A stretch of 64,000 nucleotides of DNA from Antitrichia curtipendula (Eukaryota > Streptophyta > Bryopsida > Hypnales > Leucodontaceae). Made by a program: the position numbers and the translations under genes. The notes under the pieces were generated by a model. That model did no database searches, had not been told where the DNA came from, and saw only the letters and a list, made by a program, of their open reading frames with translations. Numbering within the stretch: position 1 is the first letter of the stretch; every line of letters starts with the position of its first letter. This document shows, piece after piece, positions 25,473 to 37,910 of this stretch. The stretch lies in assembly GCA_951230915.1 (NCBI GenBank), contig OX579638.1, positions 28,104,696-28,168,695 on the forward strand, given 5' to 3'.

Positions 25473-27516
25473 CTATATCAGTTCGGAACTGATCATCAAC
25501 AAAATATCCCATATTAAAATAACGAAAGACAGTCAAAAGCATGAAAAATCCAAACTCATCTCACATTCAACAAGTAATGTTCTCGATTTCGAATAAAAAG
25601 CTCACAATGCTGCTACAAAGCGTGACTTCTGAAGCATTGCCCTAATCAGGGCTCCCCTCTCAGCAATACTCCTTAACCCTGATCTTACTAATTCTTCGTG
25701 CGATAGAATCCTGACGAAAGCATCTTATGTACTTCCCAGGGTGTGTTAATTCCATAACCAGTGACGCAGGCTGTGATTTGGAGGTAATATAAGAACCACA
25801 AGGTCACGTAAGATAAGAGAATTGCAAGAACTCAGTGACGACGTATGATCCCCGCAAGCATTCTAAAACACCTGAACACGTCTCCTAATTCAAGCCCCCA
25901 TGAATTTGCGTCACACATTTGAACACGTGATCGAGTAAAACTCTTGCCCAAATTTCGAAACCTATACGCGTCTAGCTGGTTGGCCTTCGAACTTCTTCGA
26001 AAGAAGGAGCGTGTACCGTGTTCAAGTCCTCGTCCGCGGCAGCTAATATAATCTCTACTCTGCAGTTAACTCATTGTTAAGCATCAGAAACTCGAACATT
26101 CCCTCCAATGCCGCCCGAATGAGGAATAAATATCACTAAAGTCACTGCGAAAACCCTCTCGAAATTATCACGACCTGTAGAATTAACCATCCATTAATAC
26201 GAATTCCCTGAATTTTCAGGATTCCTACAACACCCAGTTCTTGAGCTTTGAAACTTCAGCTCTTCCCGAAAAGGTCGACTGCCAGCGCGGAAATAACAAT
26301 ATTACGACGACCCGTAAGGAATTGTGCAGCGTGACCCCGCGACAGAGCTCCATGAAAGAGACAGCACTACGAGAACCCTAAGGTACGGCCCACTGTGCCG
26401 GGAATCACGACGCCATGAGTTCCGGGCCCCAAGGCCTTCCCAACAATCCCGTGAATCCACCCTACCCGGCAGAAACAGAAAGCTTGCAACAATTGATTAT
26501 TTTAAGAAAAATGCGCCATCGAGGTTCATGCCAGGTAATTGAAAGAGCTCTGCGACTACGTGGCCTCAACGCGACGTGGTGTTCCTGTTGTGGGAGTTCC
26601 CTGTGCTTCCCCCCACCCTGTAACCCTAATTTGCTGCCCCTGGTAACGATATTCCTCCGAAGACCTCAAACCCGGAAGCATCCACCACAAGCCCAAACAT
26701 GAACACATTCAAGTCGGGGAACTCGGGAGTACCATATCAAGCGAACCGGCGGAAGTGAGCACCAAGCCGCACCACAACGGGTGCGCAGAGTACTATCACC
26801 ACACCCACACCCGCTGCTGCTGCAGCATGCAATTGCCCAATTGATCTCTTCTGGGGCGTTCCATTAACATGGTGTCCGCCCCTCGGCTGTACGGGGGTTG
26901 AGGGTTTCCGCAATCGAGGCTCAGGATGTGCTACAATTCGTTACTCCTCTCCAAACTGCCTAGAAGAAAAAAAACCACTAAAATCACGGGTACTAAACGG
27001 GTGCCGAACATCCACAACCCAGGCGCAGGCACAGCCAAAGTGCTAAACGCGGCAGTGCAAAGGGCGAGAGGCCAAAGCAGTGGGTGGTGGAAGAGGGATG
27101 ACGACTGGGGTGTGGCGTGAAAGGCAAACAAGACAATACCGTCGTCTTAGTGGGGCTGCCACAATGGGATGCCGTGGCATGACTCTCGCTGCACAACCGA
27201 AAAGGACCAGAACATGGGCCAGGCACCGTCGTCCGAGTCGTCAGTCCCCGTCCCGTCAGTAGACTGAGAGAGGTTGCAGCACCTAAAAGCGAACCTCCTT
27301 TCCTCTCCCCTGAGCGCAAGCTCTAGGAACGCACCTAGATGCAACCCACCCCCGAAATGAAGGCCGTTCCTAGACCACCTGCCGCTGCTCCGAGGGAATG
27401 CACCCACCACTACGATGGATCATGGCTTCTAACTTTTACTCGGGGCTCTGCTTAACTTAGAGCTCATCACGCTGTCGTCGTTCTTCGGGAGAGTCCGTCA
27501 GTCCCACCCGAGATTT

Positions 27517-27563
27517 TGCTGCTGCTGCTGCGCCTCCTGCTGTTCCTGCTGCTGCTGCTGCTG
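27517..27563. repeat. CTG/CTC trinucleotide-rich tract
   Basis: Two runs of (CTG)n are separated by a short CGCCTCCTGCTGTTC-like interruption. On the minus strand this would read as poly-Ala, poly-Ser or poly-Gln depending on frame, but I found no supported exon here. It is probably in the 5' UTR or promoter of the CHR4-like gene. Confidence 0.7.
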
Positions 27564-28212
27564 GTATTGGTCCCACGTGGGATCCCCGTTTTCCCTGCTC
27601 CCCCAGAGGCCCATGCCGTGCCGCTCTCACTCTCTCGTCCTCTGCCCCCTTTCCCCGCCCGGCCCTCCGCTGCGGCATGATTTCCTCGCAGCAGCCTCCG
27701 TCACTTCATTCAATAATTCGACCTACCGCTCTGTCACTTCACTTCAGTTCAACCCCACCGCTACAGTAGGCCATTACCCATTAATCTCAATTCATTTCAT
27801 CATCACCGCCATCTCAGTGGCGATGTCGCCATTGCATCCTTCCCCAGTAAAGGCCACCCTAAGCGCATATTCATTTGTTTTCCTTTAGTTGGCCGTCAGT
27901 AGCCGACGAAACGCTTTTTTGAATGTCCTGGTTGGTATGGATCTCGGGCAGCAGCAGCGACGTTGACTGTGTGGGGCGGTGATAAATGTACCCGGAAGGA
28001 GACTGAAGGCCACTTGCAATGTGTGAGGCGGGGATTCCGGCCGGCGAGCAGGTCCAGCGGGGGGTTGATATGTTCCGTGCCGATCCGCTCATCACCGGCC
28101 CGCCGTCGGTTGTGGAAAAGTCTCGGTCCCGATGCACGAGCGCCATGCAGACCATATTAGGCAGATTCCCACGATGTTTCGATGCAGCAGCTGGGTAAGG
28201 AAGTTAAGAACC

Positions 28213-28238
28213 AGAACGAACGAACGAACGAACGAAAC
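28213..28238. repeat. (GAAC)n tetranucleotide microsatellite
   Basis: About six copies of GAAC in tandem. Together with the (CGAG)n run at 28902-28923 it marks the GC-rich upstream region. Confidence 0.8.
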
Positions 28239-28901
28239 ACTGGCGAACGTTGCGTTGCACTCCCACCACAGGTGTCGGGTTGCAGATTTCTAGGCGCGAC
28301 AGTACCTCTGGGATGACCACGATGAGTGGACTGGACTGGTAGTCGACCTGAAAACCGAGAGATTCGTGAGGAAGCACGAGGATTTGGGGGCGCTCGCTGG
28401 AGTGGTTCTACTGTTACGTTACGTACTTGTGCGAGCGTAGAAAAGGTTGCCCACACACTACGGCACTGCACTGGCCTGGCCTGACTGGCCGCCCGCCCGG
28501 GTCCCCCTCCCCCCCTCAAACCCCGCCTGACCTGGCACGTCCCTTGATAACTTCCTCGCTCAGTCGCTCCGTCGCAATCACTGCCACTTCTTCTGCGGTG
28601 CATGCTTCTGGTTGCTTTTGGTTTTTTCCCATTTCCCCCCCTTCATTTCATTTCCATCTGGCCCTTAGTTTGCTACGGGCAGCGCCGGATCTCCGCACCG
28701 TAAATGCGGCTCAGCTCGCGGCATCAGCATCACGACAGCATCAGCAACCCCACCCTAGATTTCTACTAACGTAAACTACTGTACTGCTGCGGTATCTTGT
28801 GATGAATCTTCCATGCAGAGGTGGCTGGCCAACCAACCAACCATGGATTTGTATTGGCCGCGCACCTTTCCTTTTTCAATTTCTGCGCTGGTTTATAGCC
28901 C

Positions 28902-28923
28902 CCGAGCGAGCGAGCGAGCGAGC
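28902..28923. repeat. (CGAG)n tetranucleotide microsatellite
   Basis: About five tandem CGAG units in a GC-rich block. No gene overlaps it. Confidence 0.8.
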
Positions 28924-29100
28924 GCCACCTCGTTTTCCACGCCGCCTTCTGTGGTTCTCCCCACTACTCCCCCGCCTGCTGGCGCAGTCCTCCTGGGAAT
29001 TCACCCACCCCATTTAGTAAGATTAAGTTATTATTTACTCCGTCGCCGGAGCTACTGGAGTCGTGGGTTTTTGAATGCTTCCATGGCTGCACATTCATGC

Positions 29101-31290
29101 TTCCATTAAATCTGTGCCCGCCGGCCATCTCCTTGCGGTGCTGCATTAATTATTGTGAATACTAGCTCCAGGCTGCGTTCTTTACGATCAGTCTCCAGCC
29201 CGCCGCTCTGAACACCCCAACTGTCCTGTGCGGGGAACAGTAATTAAACACACATCCTGTGGCGGAGATTGAGCTTGCATATCCCGCTCATCAATGAGTC
29301 TCTGGGACAAGTGTCTCACCGTATCTATACACCGCAAAGGGATCCTCGGTACTAAAGTATTCGAGAGACTCGGAATTGTACACTCGACGCCGGAAGACAC
29401 GATTTCAGAATCCCTGTTAATGTTGCCGCGTGCACATCAAATTTCTTCCTGAAATGAGGTACGTCTTGCTAATGACTTTCATTTGCACATTGGTGGCATC
29501 GGGATGATTCGGCAGGTACGGTTCATGAGCGTTGTGGAGATGGAGATGGAGATAAAGTCTCGTCATTCAAGAGATTTGCACTTGTATGTTCAGATTCATG
29601 CTTCTGCAAGCGAATAACGCATTGCAGCGAATTGTTGATGCGAAATTCTGTTGATAAGAGAGCAGGTGTGGATGCAGATTCCGTCTCTTCGTTTCAGATT
29701 GCAGAGAATGGGCACCGAGTCAGGTGCGGGAGAATCCAGACAATTGGACTCTTCGCAAATGATTGAGAATTGGGGGGGCGGGGTTTAAGGTTGTGAGGAG
29801 TTCTTCTAGGGTACCTGTACCGTATGTTACATGAAATTGCCCCTCCCTCCGAAACATTGTTCTGGAAACATTTGAGAAAAGCCGGTGCCTTTCGTGTACG
29901 GTATTATTACCCATTGATTTCTCTCAGATATTTCATATCTCATGTGTTTATAATTAGACTTTTTCTTTTCTCAAATTTTGAATTGGTAATGTGGGCATTG
30001 CTCGTGCACTTGCCATCAACTCAAATCTTCCCCGAAACTCCTTCGAAAAGGAGCTACCACGAACAGTTCGCACTCACTATTTACGCCCACATGAACCTCC
30101 AGGGTTGGTACTGTAGAACTATCTTCATTCTCAATTCATGTTGCCCTAGTACGGATCAGAGGTTTTTTCTTCTTTTTCTCCCTTTGCAATTGCTTTTTTG
30201 GTGCAAATTCGAATTACACTCAACCCTCTCCGTCGAATTTCAAATCCTCAGTGTATCTTCGGAAAATCTCTCCTCTCCTGCTGTTGAGTGCCAATTCCGA
30301 TTGAGACCCCCTTCCACGTGTCGATTTGAGAACACACTTGTGTGGAAAAATCATTTGTGCCGGCACCAGTGCAATAAAGAGAGACTTGAGTGTACTGGAA
30401 AAAGAGAGGGACACCCGTACAAACAATGGTTGCGCAAACACTTCCTAGACTCCTAGAGTCGTGTTTCCTTGAGCTTTCACGGAACTATTCTCGTCATGCA
30501 AGGAAAATCAGTGCCAGTGAGTGAAGGCTTGCAAGAAGGTGTTTCTGTGTGTGTTTTTTGACTCAAATGAAACGGAATCGCATTGCTCGTACTGAAGAAG
30601 GATTCTTTTGATTTTGTTTTTTGTTTCCACAAATACAAAACACCAACCTTTGGTACGGAAGAAGGTTTTGAAAGAAGGTTATGAATTGATAAGTTTAAAT
30701 TAGTTTATTTTTTTGTGGATTTGCTCCCAGCTTTTGTGCTGCTCACAATGATTGTACGGTAAGCTCTCCTGTTGTTTCTGCATTATGGTAGAAGGTGGGC
30801 ACTTCTGAATGGGATGGCTTGCTCACTCATCACTCACGCATCTGCACTGTGAGCCCTGCCCTGTGGACGGAGGCCCTGAATCCATTTCATTAATGCGGCT
30901 GACAGTGCTTGGGGATGCGGGGCAAAAGCAGGAAATTTCATTCGACACAACCTCAGATTTTTTTATCATAACGACCCAGGAGATGAGATGAGAGGTGGGT
31001 TTGCACCAGGTGCTAAGGTACAAGACAAAACTATTGGGGATACAAAAATAGCAACCAATTTGTGGGGAAATTTTGCTGCAATGGCAGGCCTTTTTCAGTT
31101 TAAGGTGGAAAGCACCTATTCCGATCGGTCACTTTTAACCTTTAAATGTCCAAAATTGGCCTACGGTTTTACAATACAAAACAATCTACATACAATATGC
31201 TTGGGCGTTAAAACAAGGACTGAGACAAATGGCTATTGTAAACCAAGCTTCAATGATTGACTGGGATGCTAATGGCAAGGAGCTACACGA
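29101..31290. other. Intergenic, no gene recognised
   Basis: Base composition falls back towards AT. The longest frame (29824-30456, 210 codons) starts with Phe/Ile/Leu-rich and Cys-rich residues that match no family I recognise. It has no codon or domain signal, so I do not call it a gene. Confidence 0.5.
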
Positions 31291-31296
31291 ACGATG

Positions 31297-31599
31297 GTAA
31301 ATAGCGTTACCTGCACTTTTATCTTGCCCACTCTAAACTTCAATTAGTTGACATTAGAGTTAACATTATCTATTTAATAAAGTATTCATTTGGATAGGCA
31401 TTTATATGTTTAGGTTTATATTTTTTTCAATGCAATTTGATGAAATAATAGGTAACACTAAATGTAAACTTCTAAAAAATTGATATGCGGTAGTTGACAA
31501 ATAGTATCTATGCTGACATTTAGTATTGGTAACATTAACATGATTGTTGATATTTAGTGTTGTGCTTCATAATCAGTGTTGCCAACACTATTTACCATC
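31297..31599. mobile_element. Candidate MITE, about 0.3 kb
   Basis: GATGGTAAATAG(C/T)GTT at 31297 reappears inverted at the other end (AACACTATTTACCATC, to 31599). The interior is AT-rich and repeats ATTTAGT(A/G)TTG(G/T) motifs. No coding sequence is seen. The target duplication is unclear, so the boundaries are approximate. Confidence 0.4.
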
Positions 31600-31608
31600 A
31601 TTAGTAAA

Positions 31609-34268
31609 GTATAGGTGGAGTAAGTTAAGTTAGTACCAAACCAATTCTTGGGATGTGACTTCGAGTGAAGAGAAGGGAGCCGTCCATTTGCTGGCAAAGA
31701 AGTCTAACAAAGATGTGAAAGCTTATGGCAAGAGCTAGTGCAGGTGGAGTAAATTAAGTTAGTGCCAAGCCAATTCTTGGGATGTGACTTTGAGTGAAGA
31801 AAAGGGAGCCGTCCATTTGCTGGCAAAGAAGTCTAACAAAGATGTGAAAGCTTATGGCAAGAGCTAGTGCAGGTGGAGTAAATTAAGTTAGTGCCAAACC
31901 AATTCTTGGGATGTGACTTCCAGTGAAGAGAAGGGAGCCGTCCATTTGTTGGCAAAGAAATCTGACAAAGATGTGAAAGCTTATGGCAAGAGCTAATACA
32001 GGTGGAGTATATTATGTTAGTGTCAGGCTAATTTTTAGGATGCAATTTCAAGTGAAGAAAAGGGAGTTGTCTATATACTAGTAAAGAAATCTGACAAAGG
32101 TGTAAAAGCTTATGGCTGGAGCTAAATAATGCAGGTCAAGTAAGTTAAGTTAGTGCCAAGCCAATTCTTAGAATGTGACTTCAAGTGAAGAGAAGGAAGC
32201 CGTCCATTTGCTGGCAAAAAAGTCTAACAAAGATGTGAAAGCTTATGGCAAAAGCTAGTGCAGATGGAGTATATTATGTTAGTGTCAGGCTAATTTTTAG
32301 AATGCGACTTCAAGTGAAGAGTAGGAAGCCGTCCATTTGTGGGCAAAGTAAAGGGAGTTGTCCATATATCAGCAAAGAAATCTGATAAAGATGTAAAAGC
32401 TTATGGTAGGAGCTAATGCAGGTGGAGTAAGTTAAGTTAGTGCCAGGCTAATTTTCAAGATGCAACTTTAAGTGATGAAAAAGGTGTCATCCATTTGTAG
32501 GCTCGGAGAGTTTATTTAGAGTATCCATTAGAATCCACGTGCGAACAAAACTTTGGATTCCCTATATACTTTTTGAATTTTAAATAAAAATAAAAAAATA
32601 AAATATGAATAGATTTTCTTACTTTGAAAATATATGTTTTGAATTAATGATATTTTTGTTTGTTAATAATAATTAGTTACAAATTTTTGAAGTAAAAAGA
32701 TACACTATGGAACTGAATAATAACTTTCACACACTTATATTATATAAGAAAAAATTGTCTAAAAAATGGATAAAAAATTCCTAAAAATAATTCTCTATTG
32801 AAAGCTCATTTTGAGTTTAATATTGATTCAATGGTCATCTAAATGTGTTCTCTGTAATTATTTGAGTTGAAAAACATGCCATTTTAGCTCATTTTCAATT
32901 TCTTCTAGAAGTCATTTCATATTTTATTTGAGTTAGAAATTTTGGCAATAGAACTCTTTAGTCATTATCAAAACAATGCTCAAAATTTTAGGTTGAAATT
33001 ATAGTTTATTAGAAACCACTTGTTCGCACGTGGTTTATTGTAGTAGAACTAAATGCACCTCCTAAGTTTGTAAGCAAAGTAAAGGGAGTTGTCCATATTC
33101 TAGCAAAGAAATCTAACAAAGATGTAAAAGCTTATGGCAAGAGCTAATGCAAAGTAAAGGGAGTTGTCTATTTGTTGGCAAAAAAGTGTAACAAAGATGT
33201 GAAAGCTTATGGCAAGAGCTAATGCAAATGGAGTAAGCTATGTTAGTGCGAAGCCAATTCTTGGGATATAACTTCGAGTGAAGAAAAGGGGGTCCGTCCA
33301 TTTGCTGGCAAAGAAGTCTAACAAAGATGTGAAAGCTTATGGCAAGAGCTAATGCAGGTGGAGTATGTTATGTCAGTGCCAGGCTAATTCTTGGGATGCG
33401 ACTTTAAGTGAAGAGAAGGGAGACGTCCATTTGTGGGCAAAGTAAAGGGAGCTGTCCATATGCCAACAAAAAAATCTGACAAAGATGTAAAAGCTTATGG
33501 CAAGAACTAACGCAGATGGAATAAGTTAAGTTAGTACTAGGCTAATTTTTAGGATGCAACTTTAAGTGAAGAAAAGGGAGCCGTCCATTTGTGGGCAAAG
33601 TAAAGGAAGTAGTCCATTTGCTGGCAAAGAAGTCTAACAAAGATGTAAAAGCTTATGGCAGAAACTAATGCAGGTGGAGTAAGTTAAGTTAGTGTCAGGA
33701 TGCAACTTCAAGGGAAGAGAAGGGAGCCGTCTATTTGCTGGCAGAGAAGTCTAACAAAGATGTGAAAGCTTATGGCAGGAACTAATGCAAGTGGAGTATG
33801 TTATGTTAGTACCAGGCTAATTTTTAGGATGCGACTTCGAGTGAAGAGAAGGGAGTTGTCCATATGCTAGTAAAGAAATTTGACAAAGATGTAAAAGCTT
33901 ATGGCAGGAGCTAAATAATGCAGGTGGAATAAATTATGTTAGTGCGAAGCCAATTCTTAGGATGTGACTTGGAGTGAAGAGAAGAAAGCCATCCATTTGC
34001 TGGCAAAGAAGTCTAGCAAAGATGTGAAAGCTTATGGCAGGAGCTAATGCAAAGTAAAGGGAGTTGTCCATTTGCTAGCAAAGAAGTCTAATAAAGATGT
34101 GAAAGTTTATGGCAAGAGTTAGTGCAAGTGGAGTAAGTTAAATTAGTACCAAGCCAATTCTTGGAATGTGACTTTGAGTGAAGAGAAGGGAACTGTCCAT
34201 TTGTAGGCAAAGTAAAGGAGGTTGTCCATATGTTGTGAAGAAATTTGACAAAGATGTGAAAGCTTTCA
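31609..34268. repeat. 129-bp tandem array, about 16 units, interrupted once
   Basis: A unit containing GGTGGAGTAA(A/G)TTAAGTTAGTG, CCAATTCTTGGGATG, GGGAGCCGTCCATTTG, GGCAAAGAAGTCTAACAAAG and GTGAAAGCTTATGGCA recurs head to tail. The first four AAGCTTATGG landmarks (near 31720, 31849, 31978, 32107) are spaced exactly 129 bp apart. Later units are more diverged, and several are shortened or extended. The array is split by a non-array insertion at about 32501-33067. No unit-spanning open frame is conserved, so this is a minisatellite-like array, not a coding repeat. Confidence 0.85.
32501..33067. mobile_element. AT-rich insertion with inverted ends inside the 129-bp array
   Basis: Array sequence stops near 32500 and resumes near 33067. 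Inside, CCACGTGCGAACAA (32535-32548) is repeated inverted as TTGTTCGCACGTGG (33020-33033). The flanking 20 bp or so on each side are also roughly inverted. TTTGTA is present on both array edges and may be the target duplication. The insertion is non-coding and looks like a small non-autonomous DNA element that hit the array after it formed. Confidence 0.5.
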
Positions 34269-34929
34269 TTGGGATAATAGTCTTTCTTTGGGATGTGCCC
34301 TTTAGCATAAAGCTCCAAGGCATACTACATGTAGAATTTTTCATATGCCATTTATGGCTTCCTTCAAAGTTAAAAGGTTAAACAATTTCACATTTTCTGC
34401 TTACTTTGAAGTGGAATCAACCCATTAAATTATTTTTTAACACATTAGCAATTGAAAATTATGAGTTTTACTTTATTTTTGGAATATATGAGAATATGAT
34501 ATGAAGTTGTGAAGTTTAAATACATGGTATATCCAAAATTGTTTATTGCATTCATGTTTGCAAGATGTACATTTTGGACTTCCCATGTCTACATATTTTC
34601 AAGATTGATTTAGGGTATAGTGTTGGAAGTGGGTGTTTCCACCTTTGGTGGAACTTAGTCACATATGGCAAAGGACTTTGATTCAATTAAAAGTACTTAG
34701 TTAAGTGTATTCCGAACCAACTCTCTGTAACAAATTTATACATTTGATGTCCCTAAATGTAGGAAATTAGTTCTTGATGTCAACTTTTTAAGTTCGATAG
34801 TTTGGATCATATATTTTACCTTACAAACAAAAGAAGTTTGAATATTGTATCCAAAATATAATAAAAAGAGAAGGAGAGGAATATTTCAAGTTCTTTGGTT
34901 AGTGCCATTTGCCGGGCCATTTGATAATT

Positions 34930-35453
34930 ATAGGTCCTACAGTATAGCTAAGATGGCAATGAGAATGACAATGAAAATATATAATTATGGACCTGTCATT
35001 ACTAAAGTTTAGATGACGATGAGAATGATAATAGAAGTATATGGTTATATGTTATGCATTAAAGCTTAAATGACAATGAGAGTGACAAATGACAATGAAA
35101 ATGACAATAGAAGTACATAATTGTGGATCCTATATTGCACAACAACACTAGCATGTAAGCCTAGAAATGCGAGTTTACAAGCCTTGAGTCTAGGTGTAAA
35201 TAGGTACTCTACATCTATTGAAGGTGCTTATAACATACGTACCTATAAATAAGTACACTTTATAACCATAGAAGGTGCTTATAATATAAGCACATGTGAT
35301 ATAAATATCATATAACTACAAACTGAAGGTGTTTACAACATATATAGTTATAATATAAATATCCTATAGTTATGGAAGGTGCTTATAAAATAGGTACCTA
35401 TCATATAGACACCTATAATAAAAGTATCTTATAACCATGAAAGGTGCTTATAA
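34930..35453. repeat. Short imperfect repeats (GA-rich, then GAAGGTGCTTATAA family)
   Basis: From 34930 to 35120 a GATGACAATGAGAATGACAAT-like motif recurs about four times. From 35217 to 35453 a unit built around GGTGCTTATAA and ATAACCAT(A/G) recurs about five times with a spacing of 50-60 bp. Neither looks coding. Confidence 0.5.
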
Positions 35454-35454
35454 C

Positions 35455-35683
35455 CACTATAAGAAACCCACGTCTTAAGTGGCGTTTTGTAATTTTTTCA
35501 GACAAATTTTAGGTGAAGTTCAAAAACTTGTATTTTTTTTTGTGAATAATCACGTCCAATCTAGATGTTATATTAGACGTGATTATTGACAAAAAAAGAT
35601 ACAAGTTTTTTTGTTTTGACATCACCTAAAATCCGTCTGAAAAAATTACAAAATACCACCTAAGATGCGGGTTTCTTATAGTG
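35455..35683. mobile_element. CACTA-ended foldback element, 229 bp
   Basis: The left end CACTATAAGAAACCC is matched inverted by GGGTTTCTTATAGTG at the right end. The inverted similarity continues through GTAATTTTTTCAGAC and TTTTAGGTGA towards the centre, so almost the whole element could fold into one hairpin. CACTA ends are typical of the En/Spm superfamily, and a foldback of this size is a MITE-like derivative. Flanking 3-bp duplications are not clean. Confidence 0.6.
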
Positions 35684-37910
35684 AATATACTCACGAATAT
35701 ACTACATATTTTATCAAGGTCTCCTAATCAATTAGACAAGTGAATGTAAACCAATAGAGTTTTTACAAGAAGGCCTTGTATTTTCCTACTAGTGACAGCT
35801 TAGATGACAGGGAAAAAGATGGTGGAACTATATTAAGTCACATTACTTGACATTTTTATAAGCTTATTTGACAACCATAATTGATAATGAGAATGACAAT
35901 GGAAATATATACATTTATGTCACTTAAAATCTAATGCACTTGTATAGTAACCATAATTAATAGTGAAAATGACAGTGGATCTACAAAAAACCAAATCACC
36001 TAAAATCTAAAGTAAAGTCACCCATAACTGATCAATTAAGCAATTGTGGACATAATCTGGAGTCCTATTAGGTGTAACAAATATTTCGGAGGTGCAAAGA
36101 TAGAAATGATGAGTATTGCCAAAAATTTGGTAATTTTATCGCTTAAACTAAAATTACTATTAATTTGAAAGGCAAAAATTGGTTTAGACCCATGTCCAAT
36201 GTCTAGAGTCAATCAATTTTGATCATTCTAGAACTACTTTCTTGCTCACTACTTTGGGACATGTATGATGACCTTACTAGTCCCAACCTTGAAAAGGAGA
36301 AAAAAAAACATTCCAAGCTTTGGTTGGAAATTTGTTCCAATCTTGGTTGGAAATAACTACCCCCTACAGGTTGGGTATGGGTGGTTCTACTTTAATACAC
36401 TTGTCTAACAACCATAATTGATAGTAAAAATGACAGCAAAACTACATAAGGTCAGATCACATAAAGTTTGATAAATATGTAACAACGATAATTGATAATC
36501 AATGAGGTCTAAATCATTTAATAACATGTAAATGAATTGTAACTAACCTAATACTAGAAGAAATCCACACTTTTTTTGACAAGCCCGTAACATAGTAGTT
36601 ACGTTTTTTTGAATGTCAACCATGTTTTCTTGGATGTCCAAAAAATCTGTTATAGTGGACAAGCCCATAAATGTGGAAAATTATAGAAAATTGGGGTCTC
36701 ATTTCAATAAGATTTTTGGAGACGTTTGCCATAACATAGTCTTTGGAAATCATGAGTGGTCGCCATGTGGCTGCCATGTTGCCTCTATGCCAACGCCAAC
36801 AGGGCGGGCAATTTCACATGAATAATTCTTTAATCTAGGCCCCTACTCATGTAGGAATTGATGTAACAAATTCATAGCAACAATGTAGCAAAGGATAATT
36901 TTGACGTGGCATGCATAATCAATTCACCTTCACGCCATTTGAGAATTTCAATATTGGTTTTTGAGACTTCAACTTAGACATCCAAACGTATTATGAAATA
37001 TCAAGTAATATTATTCACATAGGACAGGGTTGGACAAAAAATATTGTTTAAAAGATAGTGGGAAAAAAATAAACAAGAAAATTGTCAAATTCAATAAGAA
37101 TGAAAGAAAATTTACCATCTATCGTTAAGAGAATTTTTGATGGCAAAGTCAAGGAATTAATTCATTGACATTTAGTAAGATTGAAGGGTAGAATGGTCAT
37201 TCTTACTTGCATTCTTATAATCAATTGCTCATCCACGGTTAGACAAAGGATATACAATAATTTGAATTTAAACATGTGGATGTTGTTTTAGACATATGAG
37301 TACTGTTTGAGATATGTGGACGTTTTGCTAGACATTCTACTTTGACCAAAATTCTTGCTTTACAAATTCCAAATTATTTGTTATACTTTCTACTCCCCCA
37401 CTTGTATAAAAAACTTTCATTTTCATCCATGGTGTACATCCATCCATTTTCCTTTTTTGCAAAGCATGCCACGAGGTTGTCCTTTTTATGTATTTTTCAG
37501 GTCTAGTCAGCGTTTTAATACATTTCCTAGTAACTTTTTGAAACTTACCTGCAATGAAACTAGAAGACCTTGCCAACGTGATATTGGCATGTTTTTTTGG
37601 ACGTCTTCAAAAACATGATTATGTTTTTTTCAAATGTCTCACAAGACATAGTTGTCATCTCTAGTGCTCATTACGTCATTTTTTCATTGACATCTACAAG
37701 TTTTCTACAACATCCACGAGAATTTTGTCGCTTTTTGTTAAAGGTCTCTAACGTACTTCAATCTGCAAAAACATACTACGTTTCTGTCTAATATAAAGTC
37801 TAAAAGTGACATTTGAATATAATATACAAAAGTTGTGAGAGACCAAAATTGAATTTGTATATTTTCTAAATTCATGCCATAATTTCTATATCTATATGTT
37901 TAACATTGTA
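35684..37910. other. AT-rich intergenic, no gene
   Basis: No coding signal is visible. Near 36553 there is ACTAGAAGAAATCCACACTTTTTTTGACA, split here by many mismatches from the element at 48060. I read it as a one-ended fragment of that CACTA-like family, with no matching right end. Confidence 0.4.

Larger units (their letters stand above)
25473..29100 (-). promoter_or_regulatory. 5' UTR and promoter region of the CHR4-like gene, GC-richer with simple repeats
   Basis: Upstream of the ATG the sequence becomes GC-richer than the rest of the intergenic DNA, most clearly at 26.3-29.1 kb. It has no supported coding exon on either strand. Repeated short frames here (for example an Ala-rich one at 27457-27678) come from CTG/GCA repeats. 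The AG immediately before the ATG suggests a non-coding first exon further upstream; I cannot place its donor or the transcription start. The region may also hold a divergent promoter, but I see no gene starting to the right of it. Confidence 0.4.

Noticed and set aside
25970..26045. tRNA-like stretch with an A-box-like TAGCTGGTTGG, a hairpin with loop TTCGAAA and a B-box-like GTTCAAGTCC
   Set aside because: The acceptor and T stems do not pair, and the spacing does not fit any tRNA class. At best it is a tRNA-derived SINE fragment or chance.
27457..27678. Ala-rich minus-strand frame that might be an extra N-terminal exon of the CHR4-like gene
   Set aside because: The Ala run comes from the CTG microsatellite. 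I found no splice path linking it in frame, and the ATG at 25472 already follows an acceptor-like AG.
29824..30456. 210-codon open frame on the plus strand
   Set aside because: Its composition is irregular, with no recognisable domain, no splice partner and no homologue that I recognise. Likely a chance frame.
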